From: JAGNEJ01 sp043757865
GTDB lineage: Bacteria; Verrucomicrobiota; Verrucomicrobiia; Verrucomicrobiales; V1-33
Length of the DNA: 8,992 bases
Reading direction: 5' to 3'
Assembly (NCBI GenBank): GCA_043757865.1
Contig: JAYVOP010000056.1
Coordinates: 1 to 8,992 of the forward strand
The translations under genes and the position numbers were made by a program. Shown here piece by piece: positions 1-8,700 of the stretch; position 1 is the stretch's first letter, and each line of letters opens with the position of its first letter. Under the pieces are notes generated by a model that had not been told where the DNA came from, made no database searches, and saw nothing but the letters and a program-made list of their open reading frames with translations.

Positions 1-1709
1 TGGCAGCAAGTGCGGATCCCTTCCTCACGGTGCCTCCAGCGAAGCCGGAGGCTGGGGCGGCAGCGGTGCCCGCAGCGGATCTGGGAACATTGTCCACCCG
101 TGCCTACCCATTACCAGGACACGTTATTGCTCTCCTGCGCCAGCAGGCTCCCACTGAGTCGAAGCAAGAGATCCAAGCCATGTTTACCGCGCAGGGCATT
201 GATTTCAGCGCTCCTGGCGCAGAGGTCACATTTCAATTCAGCAGCGGCACCCTCATCGTCAAAAATACCTTGGAGCAGTTGCACGCCGTAGAATTACTCA
301 TTTGCCAGGAGGCGGATCCTCTCCCCAAAAACATCCGCCTCACCTACGAAGCCTACAGCCTGCCGAAGGCCGAGGCCGCCGCCCTGCTCCAGTCGCAGCA
401 TGGTTCAGACGCCATTTACGCCGCCGTGAAAAAGGCCCCGCAGGCCACGTTGGAAAAGCTACTAGTCATCGTGACCAAGAGCGGCCAACGCGCCAAGGTG
501 GAGAGCATCGACGAGTATCCGTATCCCACGGATTTCGATCCACCGCAGGTGCCGCAATCCCTGCATCTAGGCCCCACCGGAACCGTGCCCGCGCCACCAG
601 CCGTGCCTCCCACGCCACCTCCCGTGCCTGCCAAGGCCACTGCGGAGGGCGCTCCTCCAGTGCAGCACAATGCGGGCTTGGGGTTGATGACAAATCTCAC
701 TGGCACGACGTTCACCACGAGAAATACAGGAGACACCCTGGAGTTAGATCCAGTGATAGGCGATGATAATGTGAGCGTGGATGTGACCATCGCGCCCACC
801 TTCGTGGCCCTGCGGAGCCTGACCAGCTTGGGCCAAAATCTGGACCAACCCAATTTCCAAAGCCAGCAACTCAACACATCCATGACATGCGATGATGGCC
901 ACGCCCGCTTCCTGGGCACGCAAAGCAAGCCCGTGCTCAGTGGCATGAGCGGTGGCAATGCCGACGATCTGGTGTGGCTGAGTTTCATTACCCCACAAAT
1001 CATTCCCATCCCCACAGCCGCAGCAGAAACGCCGCACCTGCACAACCAATGCCAACTCCGCTGGGAGGCATTTTCCCTCACACTGGCTGCCGCCGCAGAG
1101 CTATTGCCAGCCACCAAGGAGGATGCCACGCTCCATTCCCAGCTCTGCAAAATGGTCGCTGCCAATGGGGCCCGCCTGGAGTCGTGTGTCAGCATCTCCA
1201 CAAAGTCCGGCCAACGCGCCAAGGTAGAGCAGAATGATGAGTTCACTTACGGCACTGATTTTGATCCACCCCAAGTTCCTCAGACGCTCACCATTTCTAG
1301 CGAACCGCTGTTAGCAAAACTGCTGAACGAAGGCGGCCTAGCACCCTTGCGCTTGGGAACGCTAGGAGCCGGGAATCTAGGCATGGGAATCATCACCAAA
1401 ACCTCCACCACGTCCTACACCACCCGCAATCTCGGCTTCACCCTGGAAGTCGATCCCGTGATAGGCGTGGACGGCACCACCGTGGATTTCACCACCGCCC
1501 CAGAGTGTGTGCGCTTTATCCACGATCTAAATTATGCCGACTGCCATCAGCCCATTTTTGAAACGCAGAAACTGAACGCTAGCGTGGCCTCCACCGTGGG
1601 ATTCCCCGTGCTGTTAGGCACCTTCAGTCGCCCCTACAAAACGGGTGCGCCTAATGGAAACCAAGAGAACCGCATCTGGCTAGCATTCATCACCCCAGAT
1701 CAGCCATAA
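1..1709 (+). CDS. Secretin-like protein with duplicated core module (5' partial)
   Basis: The reading frame is open to the left edge (first whole codon at 3), so the gene starts outside the window; the GTG at 30 is only an internal valine codon. It ends with TAA at 1707-1709. Counting residues from that GTG, 24-93 resemble the small periplasmic ring domain of secretins (TRAYPLPG, then GIDFSAPGA and SGTLIVKNT). Two secretin-core-like modules follow, at about 103-322 and 342-556. Each has an AY/FSL start, TKSGQRAKVE, TDFDPPQVPQ, a TTRN-G-TLE-DPVIG strand pair, a Q-F/IF-(S/T)Q-LN strand, and a VW/IWL-FITP end. A proline-rich spacer (about 181-211) interrupts the first module. Known secretins form outer-membrane pores for type II/III secretion and pili. 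Here the usual GVP-LG-IP-GxLF gate segment between the last strands is missing, so a true pore is doubtful. A structural or scaffold role in the envelope is an inference. Confidence 0.85.
   Translation, partial: AASADPFLTVPPAKPEAGAAAVPAADLGTLSTRAYPLPGHVIALLRQQAPTESKQEIQAMFTAQGIDFSAPGAEVTFQFSSGTLIVKNTLEQLHAVELLICQEADPLPKNIRLTYEAYSLPKAEAAALLQSQHGSDAIYAAVKKAPQATLEKLLVIVTKSGQRAKVESIDEYPYPTDFDPPQVPQSLHLGPTGTVPAPPAVPPTPPPVPAKATAEGAPPVQHNAGLGLMTNLTGTTFTTRNTGDTLELDPVIGDDNVSVDVTIAPTFVALRSLTSLGQNLDQPNFQSQQLNTSMTCDDGHARFLGTQSKPVLSGMSGGNADDLVWLSFITPQIIPIPTAAAETPHLHNQCQLRWEAFSLTLAAAAELLPATKEDATLHSQLCKMVAANGARLESCVSISTKSGQRAKVEQNDEFTYGTDFDPPQVPQTLTISSEPLLAKLLNEGGLAPLRLGTLGAGNLGMGIITKTSTTSYTTRNLGFTLEVDPVIGVDGTTVDFTTAPECVRFIHDLNYADCHQPIFETQKLNASVASTVGFPVLLGTFSRPYKTGAPNGNQENRIWLAFITPDQP
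336..1697 (+). repeat. Intragenic tandem duplication of secretin-like module
   Basis: Copy A spans about 336-995 and copy B about 1053-1697. The copies are diverged but share exact blocks: TKSGQRAKVE and TDFDPPQVPQ occur in both, and the TTRN-G-TLE-DPVIG pattern and FITP end recur in the same order. At DNA level the longest identity I found is the 17-mer GGCCAACGCGCCAAGGT at 483-499 and 1209-1225. Elsewhere the codons have drifted, so the duplication is old. Confidence 0.85.
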
Positions 1710-1729
1710 TAATTGCATCCCCGAGGGAA

Positions 1730-1748
1730 GCGGAGCGGCCCGCTCCGC
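1730..1748 (+). terminator. GC-rich hairpin after the secretin-like gene
   Basis: GCGGAGCGG and CCGCTCCGC are exact inverted repeats separated by one base, starting 20 bases after the stop codon. As a hairpin this gives at least a 7-bp stem with a 5-base loop. No T-tract follows, so it is not a classical intrinsic terminator; it may end transcription weakly, protect the mRNA 3' end, or be part of a dispersed repeat. Confidence 0.35.
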
Positions 1749-1944
1749 CGGACTGCGGCCGCCCCACGCCCTAGCGACGCCCCGCTCATTGCGCATCCAT
1801 GGCCTGTAGCAGCCGAGTTCCGAGGCTTCCATTGACCAACCTTGGCGAAATTCAGTCTCCCAAGTGGGCTGCTATATTGAGGCTGACGTGAGCACGGCTG
1901 GCACGCTTCATTTTCTATCAGCTATAAATTCAAGGTTTACTAAC

Positions 1945-1973
1945 TTCTTCGCTTTGTAAAAATCATGTAAAAT
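1945..1973 (+). promoter_or_regulatory. Weak sigma-70-type promoter candidate
   Basis: TTCTTC (1945-1950), a 17-base spacer and TAAAAT (1968-1973) lie in the most AT-rich stretch of the window, about 145 bases before the start of the first giant gene. The -10 element is reasonable but the -35 matches the consensus poorly. The main support is location. Confidence 0.25.
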
Positions 1974-1975
1974 CA
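1955..1975 (+). repeat. 11-base-period tandem direct repeat
   Basis: TGTAAAAATCA (1955-1965) is followed directly by TGTAAAATCA (1966-1975), the same word with one A fewer. The roughly one-helical-turn period and the overlap with the promoter candidate would suit a regulator binding site, but no known operator is recognised. Confidence 0.4.
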
Positions 1976-2117
1976 GCTAAATCCACACTCTCTGACCTTG
2001 CCGCACTGGGAAAGATTCCTTAGATTCAACGCATCTTTCGTAATTTGCTCCAATAAATTCCCGTCGCCTCCGTTTCCCTGCGGACGCTGCGGCCACGCCT
2101 TCGCCACCCTGATTCTT

Positions 2118-5100
2118 ATGAGAAACCATTTCCTTACTTTCCTCCTCATCCTAACGTGCTCCGTGCTCCGTGCGCAATCGCCCGTGCCCGCTCCAGAGGC
2201 TGCTCCGGCGGTGCCTGTGACGCAAAAAGAACGCACTGTTTACATTCCATTTGATGACCTCGCCAAGACGTTAGCCAATGAAGGCCAGGGTGTGTTCTTG
2301 CCGTATCGCGAGTTCCTGGACATGTGGAATCAACTGACGATCGCTCAGAAAAAAGAGACGATCAAGTCACCAGCGGAGGCGGTCATTACCTCGTTAGAAT
2401 TTACCGGGAGCATCACGGGTGAGGTGGCGCAGTTGGCGGCTACCGTGCAGGTGGAATCCTTTAAACAAGAGGGCTGGGCGGTCTTGCCGTTGGTGGCGGA
2501 GATGGAAAATTTCACCAAAGCAGACACGGGCGAGGCAGTGCTGCAACGTCACGAGCAAGGCTATCAAGTACTGCTGCCCAAGGCTGGGAAATACACGCTG
2601 AAGCTGGAAAGCATGGCCCGCGTGCAGCGCAGCGGCAGTGCTTATGATCTGAAATTGGCGCTGCCGAAGAGCGCAGTTTCGCGCGGGACGTTGGTGATTC
2701 CTGAGGAAGGCTGGGAGTTCCGGCTGGATCCAGCGGGCGCTTACACCACGCTGCCTAACGGAGCGGGCGGCACCGAGTTGTCGTTCTTTGGCGGAGCGGC
2801 GGAGGCCGTGGACGTGCGCTGGAGTAAGCAAGGTGGCGAGGCCAAGCTCACGCCGCTGGTCTTTGCGGAGCTAAGTCAAAGCGTGAATGCAGGCGCAGGC
2901 ACGGTGCAAAATAAGCTGGAGATCGACTACCGAATCCTGCGCGCGGGCGTGGATCATTTCACGTTAGTGATTCCCGCTCCGCAAGAAGTCTTGCGCGTGG
3001 AAGGCACGGACATCCGCGAGTGGTCGCCACCCAAAACTGACGGCGGTCCGCGCGAACTCACCATCCAACTGCGCGAAAAGGTGCGGGATCACTATCATTT
3101 AATCATCGATCTAGAAGCCCCCGTGGACGGCGTGCCTGCCGACGTGAAGATCCCCGTCATTGAGGCCAAGGACGTGGTGCGGCAACGCGGCAATGTGCTG
3201 CTCTATGCGCCCACCGAGTTGGATGCCACGTTGAAAGACCTAACGGGACTGAATCAGCAGGAAATCATTTTAGCCAAGCCGAATCCTACCGCCAACAATC
3301 TCCAGCTCCAGGCAACCGTGCAGGCGAGTTACCGCTATTTAAAGTTGCCGTGGACGGCCACGTTAGCGTTGAAGCGCGCAGAGCCGGTTTTGGAAGTCAA
3401 CACCAGCACGTTAGTCACCGTGGCGCTGGACACCGTGGGTTATAAAACCTCCGTGGATGCCAACGTAAAACGCAGCGGCATTTTCAATCTTCGCCTGCAA
3501 GTCCCAGCGGATTTCGATGCCACGGAAGCCACCGGAGAAATGGTGGAGTCCTCCAAAGTGGAGGACGTGGAGGGCAAGCGTTTTCTGGACGTGCGGCTGA
3601 AATCCCGTGTCACTGGCCCGCTGAAAATGATGCTCACCGCCCGGCGGAATCGGGAGAGCGCAGAGCAGCCTGTGATCGTGCCCGTGTTTGATCCCATCAA
3701 TGCCACACGGCATGAAGCCATCGTGGCCGTGGCCTTGCACGAGAGCCTGGATCCTAACACGGCTGAGCTTGGTGGACTACGCCAAGAGGATGTGGCCAAC
3801 ATTGAAAAACAACTGCCAGAGGAAAAGGCCGCTCCTGCGCTGGCCTTCCGGTATCGTGGAGCCGTGGCCGCTGGCCGCATCGCCACGCGGCTGAAACAGA
3901 GCCAAGTGGTAGGCGATGTGCTCACGTTAGTGGAACTGAAAGAACAAGCCGCCCGCTACAGTTGGCACATCGCCTACGACATCCAATATGCGGGCGTGGA
4001 CAGCTTCATTATCAATTTACCGAAGGCCATCACCAAGGATCTGCGAGTGGACACTCGGGAGTTAAAGGAAGTCATTAAAGATTACCAGTCCACGCCAGCG
4101 GGAGCCTTGGAGGCTGATCGGGAGCTGTGGAAGCTGACGCTGCGAGACAAGCGCATGGGCAACTTCGTGGTGGATCTCTCATTGGAGGTGCCCATAGTGG
4201 ATCTGAAAGCGGGGGCCGCCACGGCGGTGATCTGTCCGCAGATTCGGCTGCAAGATGTGTTCCAAGAGATCGGCCAAACGGCCATCGCCAAGGATGGAAA
4301 TTTGGAAGTGCTGGACTCCAAGTTAGAAAATTATGAGATCATCGACCCCAAGGAATTGCGCGGCAGTTTGAGCCGCCCCGGCGTGATCTTGAGCTACAAG
4401 AATCTGCGCCATCCGGCCAGTATCCAGCTTTCCATCAGCAAGAATGTGTTTCTGGCAGTGCCTGAAGCCATCGCCACTTATGCGGTTTTAAATAGCGTCT
4501 TCAGCAGGGATGGAGCCACCAGCACGGAGGCCATTTATTGGGTGAAGAATAACACACTGCAATACTTGGACGTAGCGCTGCCCGCGCGTGGTCGGATGTT
4601 GAGCGATGTCTATGTAAATGGTGATCCCCAGCAGCCGATGCAGCGCGCAGAGAAGGATGCCACATCGGCGGACCATGTGCTGATCAAAATCCCTAGCACG
4701 CAAAACGGACAAGCATTTCCGGTGCGTTTCTTGTATGAAATTCCTGCTCCCGCAGAGACCGCGGGCAAGGATCTGGGCTTCAACGGCAGCTTCTCCATCC
4801 CGCCTCCCAGCTTGAACATTGGCATTCTCCAGACGCAACTCACGCTGCATTTACCGCAAGATTATGTTTACCTAGACTTCGCTGGCCCCATGCGCCCGGA
4901 GGCAAAATCCGCGGGCTGGAGCGATCCTCAAGCGCGGCTACGGTGGTTAATTCCCGTGTTAGGGCCGAACTTAGATGCTGGCCAGAGCACGGGTTGGCAG
5001 AGTCCGCCGACCTTGAGTTCCGACACCAAGGGTGGGTTCAATTTACAACTGCCGACGGATGGTCAGGCCTTTATTTTACATCGGCTGGATGCGCCTGCGA

Positions 5101-5615
5101 TGACGACGGTGACGTATCGCAGCGCTAAGTTAGACACGGCGGTGCGCTACCTCGCCATGATCGCTGCGTTCCTCGTGGGCATGCTGCTGTTGCGCAGGTC
5201 ACTGGAGGTGAAGTGCGTCTATTTCTGTGCCGTGGGACTCGGCAGCTTGGTGCTGCGTGGCTTAATGCAAGCTGCGTGGGCTCCATTATGGGAAAGCGTG
5301 TGGCTGGGCGTGCTGCTGGCCACGGGGGTGTGGCTGATCGTTAGTTTTCCGAAAATGTTCTCCCGCCCTAGCAAGCCCACCGCGCCACCACCGCCCACGC
5401 GACCGCAGCCACCGAGCAGCCCACCCGTATCCGTCGGCCCACCCATCGTGGCCCCGATTCCCGTGGAGCCATCGCAAATATTATTTAGGGAAAAATCTGC
5501 GAGCGAGGCCCCGATCCCGCCCATCCCCGATCCCACCGTAGCCGCAGACAAAAGCCCACTGCCGGACGCCAATCCGCTGCCGCTCCCGCCCTTCCCCACA
5601 GACTCCACTCCCTAA
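2118..5615 (+). CDS. Giant exported, C-terminally membrane-anchored protein, paralog 1
   Basis: The product has 1165 residues and is of a family I cannot name. ATG 2118 is chosen because it begins a clear signal peptide (MRNHFLTFLLILTCSVLRA, likely cut before Q20); the upstream TTG at 1998 would bury this inside the chain. No Shine-Dalgarno is seen. After a Pro/Ala spacer comes an entry motif at about 41-73 (VYIPFDDL, GVFLPYREF, WNQL). I have an impression of similar openings in large uncharacterised proteins of Planctomycetes and Verrucomicrobia. The rest, to about 1000, is beta-rich with three recurring modules near 269, 618 and 805 and an LHLPQ motif at 910. Three membrane helices are predicted at about 1011-1025, 1033-1050 and 1057-1076, followed by an 85-residue proline-rich tail. 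With an exported N-terminus, three helices place the tail in the cytoplasm. There are no catalytic motifs. A structural or scaffold role in the envelope is an inference. Confidence 0.93.
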   Translation: MRNHFLTFLLILTCSVLRAQSPVPAPEAAPAVPVTQKERTVYIPFDDLAKTLANEGQGVFLPYREFLDMWNQLTIAQKKETIKSPAEAVITSLEFTGSITGEVAQLAATVQVESFKQEGWAVLPLVAEMENFTKADTGEAVLQRHEQGYQVLLPKAGKYTLKLESMARVQRSGSAYDLKLALPKSAVSRGTLVIPEEGWEFRLDPAGAYTTLPNGAGGTELSFFGGAAEAVDVRWSKQGGEAKLTPLVFAELSQSVNAGAGTVQNKLEIDYRILRAGVDHFTLVIPAPQEVLRVEGTDIREWSPPKTDGGPRELTIQLREKVRDHYHLIIDLEAPVDGVPADVKIPVIEAKDVVRQRGNVLLYAPTELDATLKDLTGLNQQEIILAKPNPTANNLQLQATVQASYRYLKLPWTATLALKRAEPVLEVNTSTLVTVALDTVGYKTSVDANVKRSGIFNLRLQVPADFDATEATGEMVESSKVEDVEGKRFLDVRLKSRVTGPLKMMLTARRNRESAEQPVIVPVFDPINATRHEAIVAVALHESLDPNTAELGGLRQEDVANIEKQLPEEKAAPALAFRYRGAVAAGRIATRLKQSQVVGDVLTLVELKEQAARYSWHIAYDIQYAGVDSFIINLPKAITKDLRVDTRELKEVIKDYQSTPAGALEADRELWKLTLRDKRMGNFVVDLSLEVPIVDLKAGAATAVICPQIRLQDVFQEIGQTAIAKDGNLEVLDSKLENYEIIDPKELRGSLSRPGVILSYKNLRHPASIQLSISKNVFLAVPEAIATYAVLNSVFSRDGATSTEAIYWVKNNTLQYLDVALPARGRMLSDVYVNGDPQQPMQRAEKDATSADHVLIKIPSTQNGQAFPVRFLYEIPAPAETAGKDLGFNGSFSIPPPSLNIGILQTQLTLHLPQDYVYLDFAGPMRPEAKSAGWSDPQARLRWLIPVLGPNLDAGQSTGWQSPPTLSSDTKGGFNLQLPTDGQAFILHRLDAPAMTTVTYRSAKLDTAVRYLAMIAAFLVGMLLLRRSLEVKCVYFCAVGLGSLVLRGLMQAAWAPLWESVWLGVLLATGVWLIVSFPKMFSRPSKPTAPPPPTRPQPPSSPPVSVGPPIVAPIPVEPSQILFREKSASEAPIPPIPDPTVAADKSPLPDANPLPLPPFPTDSTP
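2919..4748 (+). repeat. Three diverged copies of a beta-rich module in paralog 1
   Basis: Module 1 starts near 2919 (EIDYRILRAGVDHFTLVIP), module 2 near 3969 (IAYDIQYAGVDSFIINLP) and a shorter module 3 near 4530 (AIYWVKNNTLQYLDVALP). Each continues with a 'leucine-(R/S)-(V/D)' strand (VLRVEGTDIRE, DLRVDTRELKE, LSDVYVNGDP) and a strand ending in an acidic-x-proline turn (IIDLEAP, LSLEVP, FLYEIP). Modules 1 and 2 are clearest: both have AGVD-F and L-LR-K, then a further strand set. This is read by eye from the translation; a profile alignment has not been made. Confidence 0.55.
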
Positions 5616-5662
5616 CGTCATGGAACCTTTTCCTCCAGGCCCAGGCGTTCCGCCCCCCCCAT

Positions 5663-5764
5663 GTGGGACGAGCGTGCCGATAGGCCGCTCGTTAATGCGG
5701 TTTGCCAAGGGCCACTCGCTCAGTGCTGCGATGGACGAGCGGCCCATCGGCACCCTCGTCTCAC
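5663..5764. repeat. Large imperfect palindrome at the paralog junction
   Basis: Arm 1 (5663-5692) and arm 2 (5735-5764) are 30 bases each and match in inverted orientation at 27 positions, with a 42-base centre. Of the three mismatches one would be a G-U pair in RNA, so a transcript could form a very stable long hairpin. Because of the symmetry both strands read ERPIGTLV in one frame. It resembles a dispersed REP- or MITE-like palindrome that has landed between the two giant genes, but only one copy is in the window. Arm 2 overlaps the first codons of the downstream gene from ATG 5731. Confidence 0.8.
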
Positions 5765-8700
5765 GGCTCCTCCTAACGCTGCTGACGCTCTTATCCCTCG
5801 CTCTCACCGCCACCGCCCAAGAGCCCATCCACCAACGTGAACTCTGGATCCCGGAAAAATCCCTCCCGCATCTCTTGGCGACCAACCCCAAGGCTATGAT
5901 CCTAACACGCGATGAATACCTCGCACTGACCAAGGATGCCGCCACGCCCATGCCCCAGAAACTCACCGTAGCCCCCACGCCCGTGGTGCTACGCGCGGCG
6001 GAATTCCATGGCAGCCTAGCAGGAAATAGTGTCGTTACCACGGCGGATTTCACTATCAATGTCCTCACCGCTCAGCCGGACGTTTGGCAACTGCTAGAAC
6101 TGCCCATCCCCATGGCCTCGCTCGGCACTGTGATGCTGGATGGAGCCACAGCGCTCCGACTCGTGAGTGCCCCCAAGGACCAAACTGACCAGCGTGCCAC
6201 CGTGCTGCTGCGCACGGCGGGCACGCATCATTTACAGGCCACGTTCTACCTGCCTATCACGGGCACGGGCACGCAGCAGATCACCCTGCCGCGCTTGCCA
6301 GCGGCGGCGGCACAGTTTGCTTTAGAGCTGCCACCACGTTTCGCGATCACGGAGCCTAGCATCGTTTCCACGACCGCTCTGCCCAGCGGGAATACGCTTC
6401 ACACCATGCCCATGGCCGCTGGAAATGACGCGTTTACCGTTTCCTGGCGCGCGCAAGATCTCGCGCCACTAGCTGGTGGCGCGGTGCTCCAGACGTGCAG
6501 TTACCTTTACCAGATCGATTCCGCCCAAGTGAACTCCGACCTCGGCATCGTGCTCCGCAGCCCGCTGGCGCGGGTGCCGCAGGACGTGCATATTCCCCTG
6601 CCGGAAACGGCCCGCGTCCTCAGCGTGGAAGGGCCGGACATTGCTCGTTGGTCTTTAAATGCAGCCACGCTGGAGGTGCATTTCAACTCCGCAGAGTTGC
6701 CCGTCACCAATCTCCGCATCCTGCTAGAAACGACGCCCACGCCTTCCGCCACGCCGGATCACGCAGAACTCTCCGTCACGCTGCCGCAGCCCAGCGTGCG
6801 TGAGGCGAATCGTGCGGCGGGCAGCTTCGCTATCACCGCTGGCGCAGACGTGCGCGTGCGCAGCATCCTCACCAGCGGCCTGACCGCGCAGACCACCGTC
6901 GGCCTGCCGGGGGATGCCGCCAAGCAGCCGGGCTTCGTGGCGGGCTTCAGTTTCCCTGTGCTCAACACTGCGCCTAACGTCACGTTCCAGCCGCTGGAAC
7001 CTCGCTTCCAGGCGGATCAACTGCTGCACGTAGCCATAAGACGAGATGCCATCGAACTCACCCGCACAGTGCGTCTGCTAGTCAAAGAAGGCAAAATTTT
7101 CTCCACCACCCTGCACCTTCCAGCAGGCGAAGAAATTAAGAGCCTCGCTCTGGCCGACAGCAAAGAACCCGACTGGCAAGCAGGACCAGAGCATTCCCTA
7201 ACGGTGAAATGGGCCACCCCGCTGACCTCCACCGCGCCTACCACACTCACGTTAGTAACACGACTGGATCCGCCTGGTTGGTTCACGTTAGGCGAGCAAC
7301 CGCGTCCGCTGAGCCTGGCCTCGTTAGGCATTGATGGCCCGGAACTCACCACGGGCTACGTGGGCCTAGATGCGGATGCACAATTCCACGTCAGCACCAC
7401 CGCCAGCACGGGCCTGGAGCCCACGGACCCCGCGCATTTACAAGCGTGCGGCGTGGCCCTAGCCGGGAAATTGACCTGGACACGCGCGGAGAATTTCACG
7501 TTAGACCTAGCCGTCAGTCGTCGGCCTTCGGAAGTCCATGCGCACATCACCACCTATGCGTTGCCGCTGTTGCATACCTGCGATCTGGAAGGCCAGATCG
7601 AACTAGACGTGCGCAACTCCGGCCTGCGATCCTTACTGGTGGCGGCTCCGGTCGGTCTAGCAGAACACTTGCGCTTCGATAGTCCGCTCATAGCCGAGCG
7701 GAAACTGCAACCGCTCACGGGCGAGTGGACGCTGACTTTCCATGAGGAACTCAGCGGCCATCCGCACCTGCGCTATCACTGGAGCCTGCCGTTTGCAGAT
7801 CAGAAATCAGAACCCGATCCCGCCGCTGCGCAGATGCGATTTAGCACCACACTGCCCGTGCTGAAACTCCCCGAGGCGGGCCGCATCACGGGCACTTATA
7901 TCATCGAGGCTAACACGGATACGGAACTCAGCATCACGCCGCAGGGCATGGATGATCAGGACATTCTCACGCTGCCAGCCATTGATAATTACCAGCCGCG
8001 GCATCGCGTCATCGCTGCTTACGGCTGGCGCGGCAGTGCCTGGGCACTGAGCCTAGACGGCACGCGCCATCCCGCCGCGGCCTTGCCCGGCCTTGTGATT
8101 GATGCGTTAGTGATCAACTCCATCCTCAACGCGGATGGCACCCAGCGTCACGAACTCACCTTCAACCTCCGCAGCAATGGCGAGCAATTTTTCTCCTGCC
8201 CACTGCCCGCCGCAGCCAAGCTCCTGAGCCTCGCCATCGACAACGATCCCGTGAAGCCCGTGGCCGATCCTAACCCCGCCCAGCACGGCCTGCGCATCCA
8301 GCTCCCCGCCACCATCGAAGCCCGCCCCGCCAGCATCCACCTCACCTACGAACTCCCCGCCGCCACGGCATGGGAAGCCAGCGGCCAACTAACCCTGACC
8401 CCACCCGCTCTCGATCCTAACACGCCTGTGCTCAGTTCTAAATGGCTGCTCCATCTGCCCCAGGGTTTTTCGTATGATGACATATCCAGCAATCTGGAAA
8501 CGGACTTCGTAAGGCCGACGGGGAGTCTGGTAGGGACGATGCTGAAGCCATTGAGTGACGGACTGTTAGGCAAAGTGATGGCCAGCAAAAGCAAAAGAAA
8601 CAAAGGGAACTCTGAGATCACGGCAGATGTCGCCAGCACTCAAACAGCAGCCATCTCAGAGGCCATGGCCGTTGCCGGGACAGTTCTTGAACCCACTCCA

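Larger units (their letters stand above)
1710..2117. other. Intergenic region, 408 bases
   Basis: No credible gene is visible. The left part (1720-1800) is very GC-rich and holds a perfect hairpin. The part from about 1905 to 1985 is markedly AT-rich and holds a tandem direct repeat and the only promoter candidate I can propose. The final 130 bases would be a long 5' leader. The frame of the next gene extends back to a TTG at 1998, but the 40 codons this adds contain no export signal and read like non-coding DNA. Confidence 0.7.

Noticed and set aside
30..32. GTG as the start of the secretin-like gene
   Set aside because: The frame is open upstream to the window edge and reads ADPFLTVPP into the domain; no signal peptide follows the GTG, so the gene is truncated by the window rather than starting here.
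416..1246. Reverse-strand 276-codon open frame inside the secretin-like gene
   Set aside because: It overlaps a well-supported + strand gene, and its translation is low-complexity with no domain pattern; it is an antisense shadow of GC-rich codons.
1730..1748. Classical Rho-independent terminator
   Set aside because: The stem is strong but no T-run follows, so it is reported only as a possible terminator with low confidence.
1998..2117. TTG-initiated 40-residue N-terminal extension of paralog 1
   Set aside because: The extension precedes a textbook signal peptide starting at ATG 2118 and its composition resembles non-coding leader sequence.
2130..2180. Lipoprotein signal in paralog 1 (cysteine in LILTCS)
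   Set aside because: Residues before the cysteine (ILT) do not fit the lipobox consensus, and a good signal-peptidase I site follows at VLRA-Q.
5481..6068. Reverse-strand 195-codon open frame across the paralog junction
   Set aside because: It spans the end of one gene, the palindrome and the start of the next. Its only recognisable peptide, ERPIGTLV, arises from the palindrome's symmetry.
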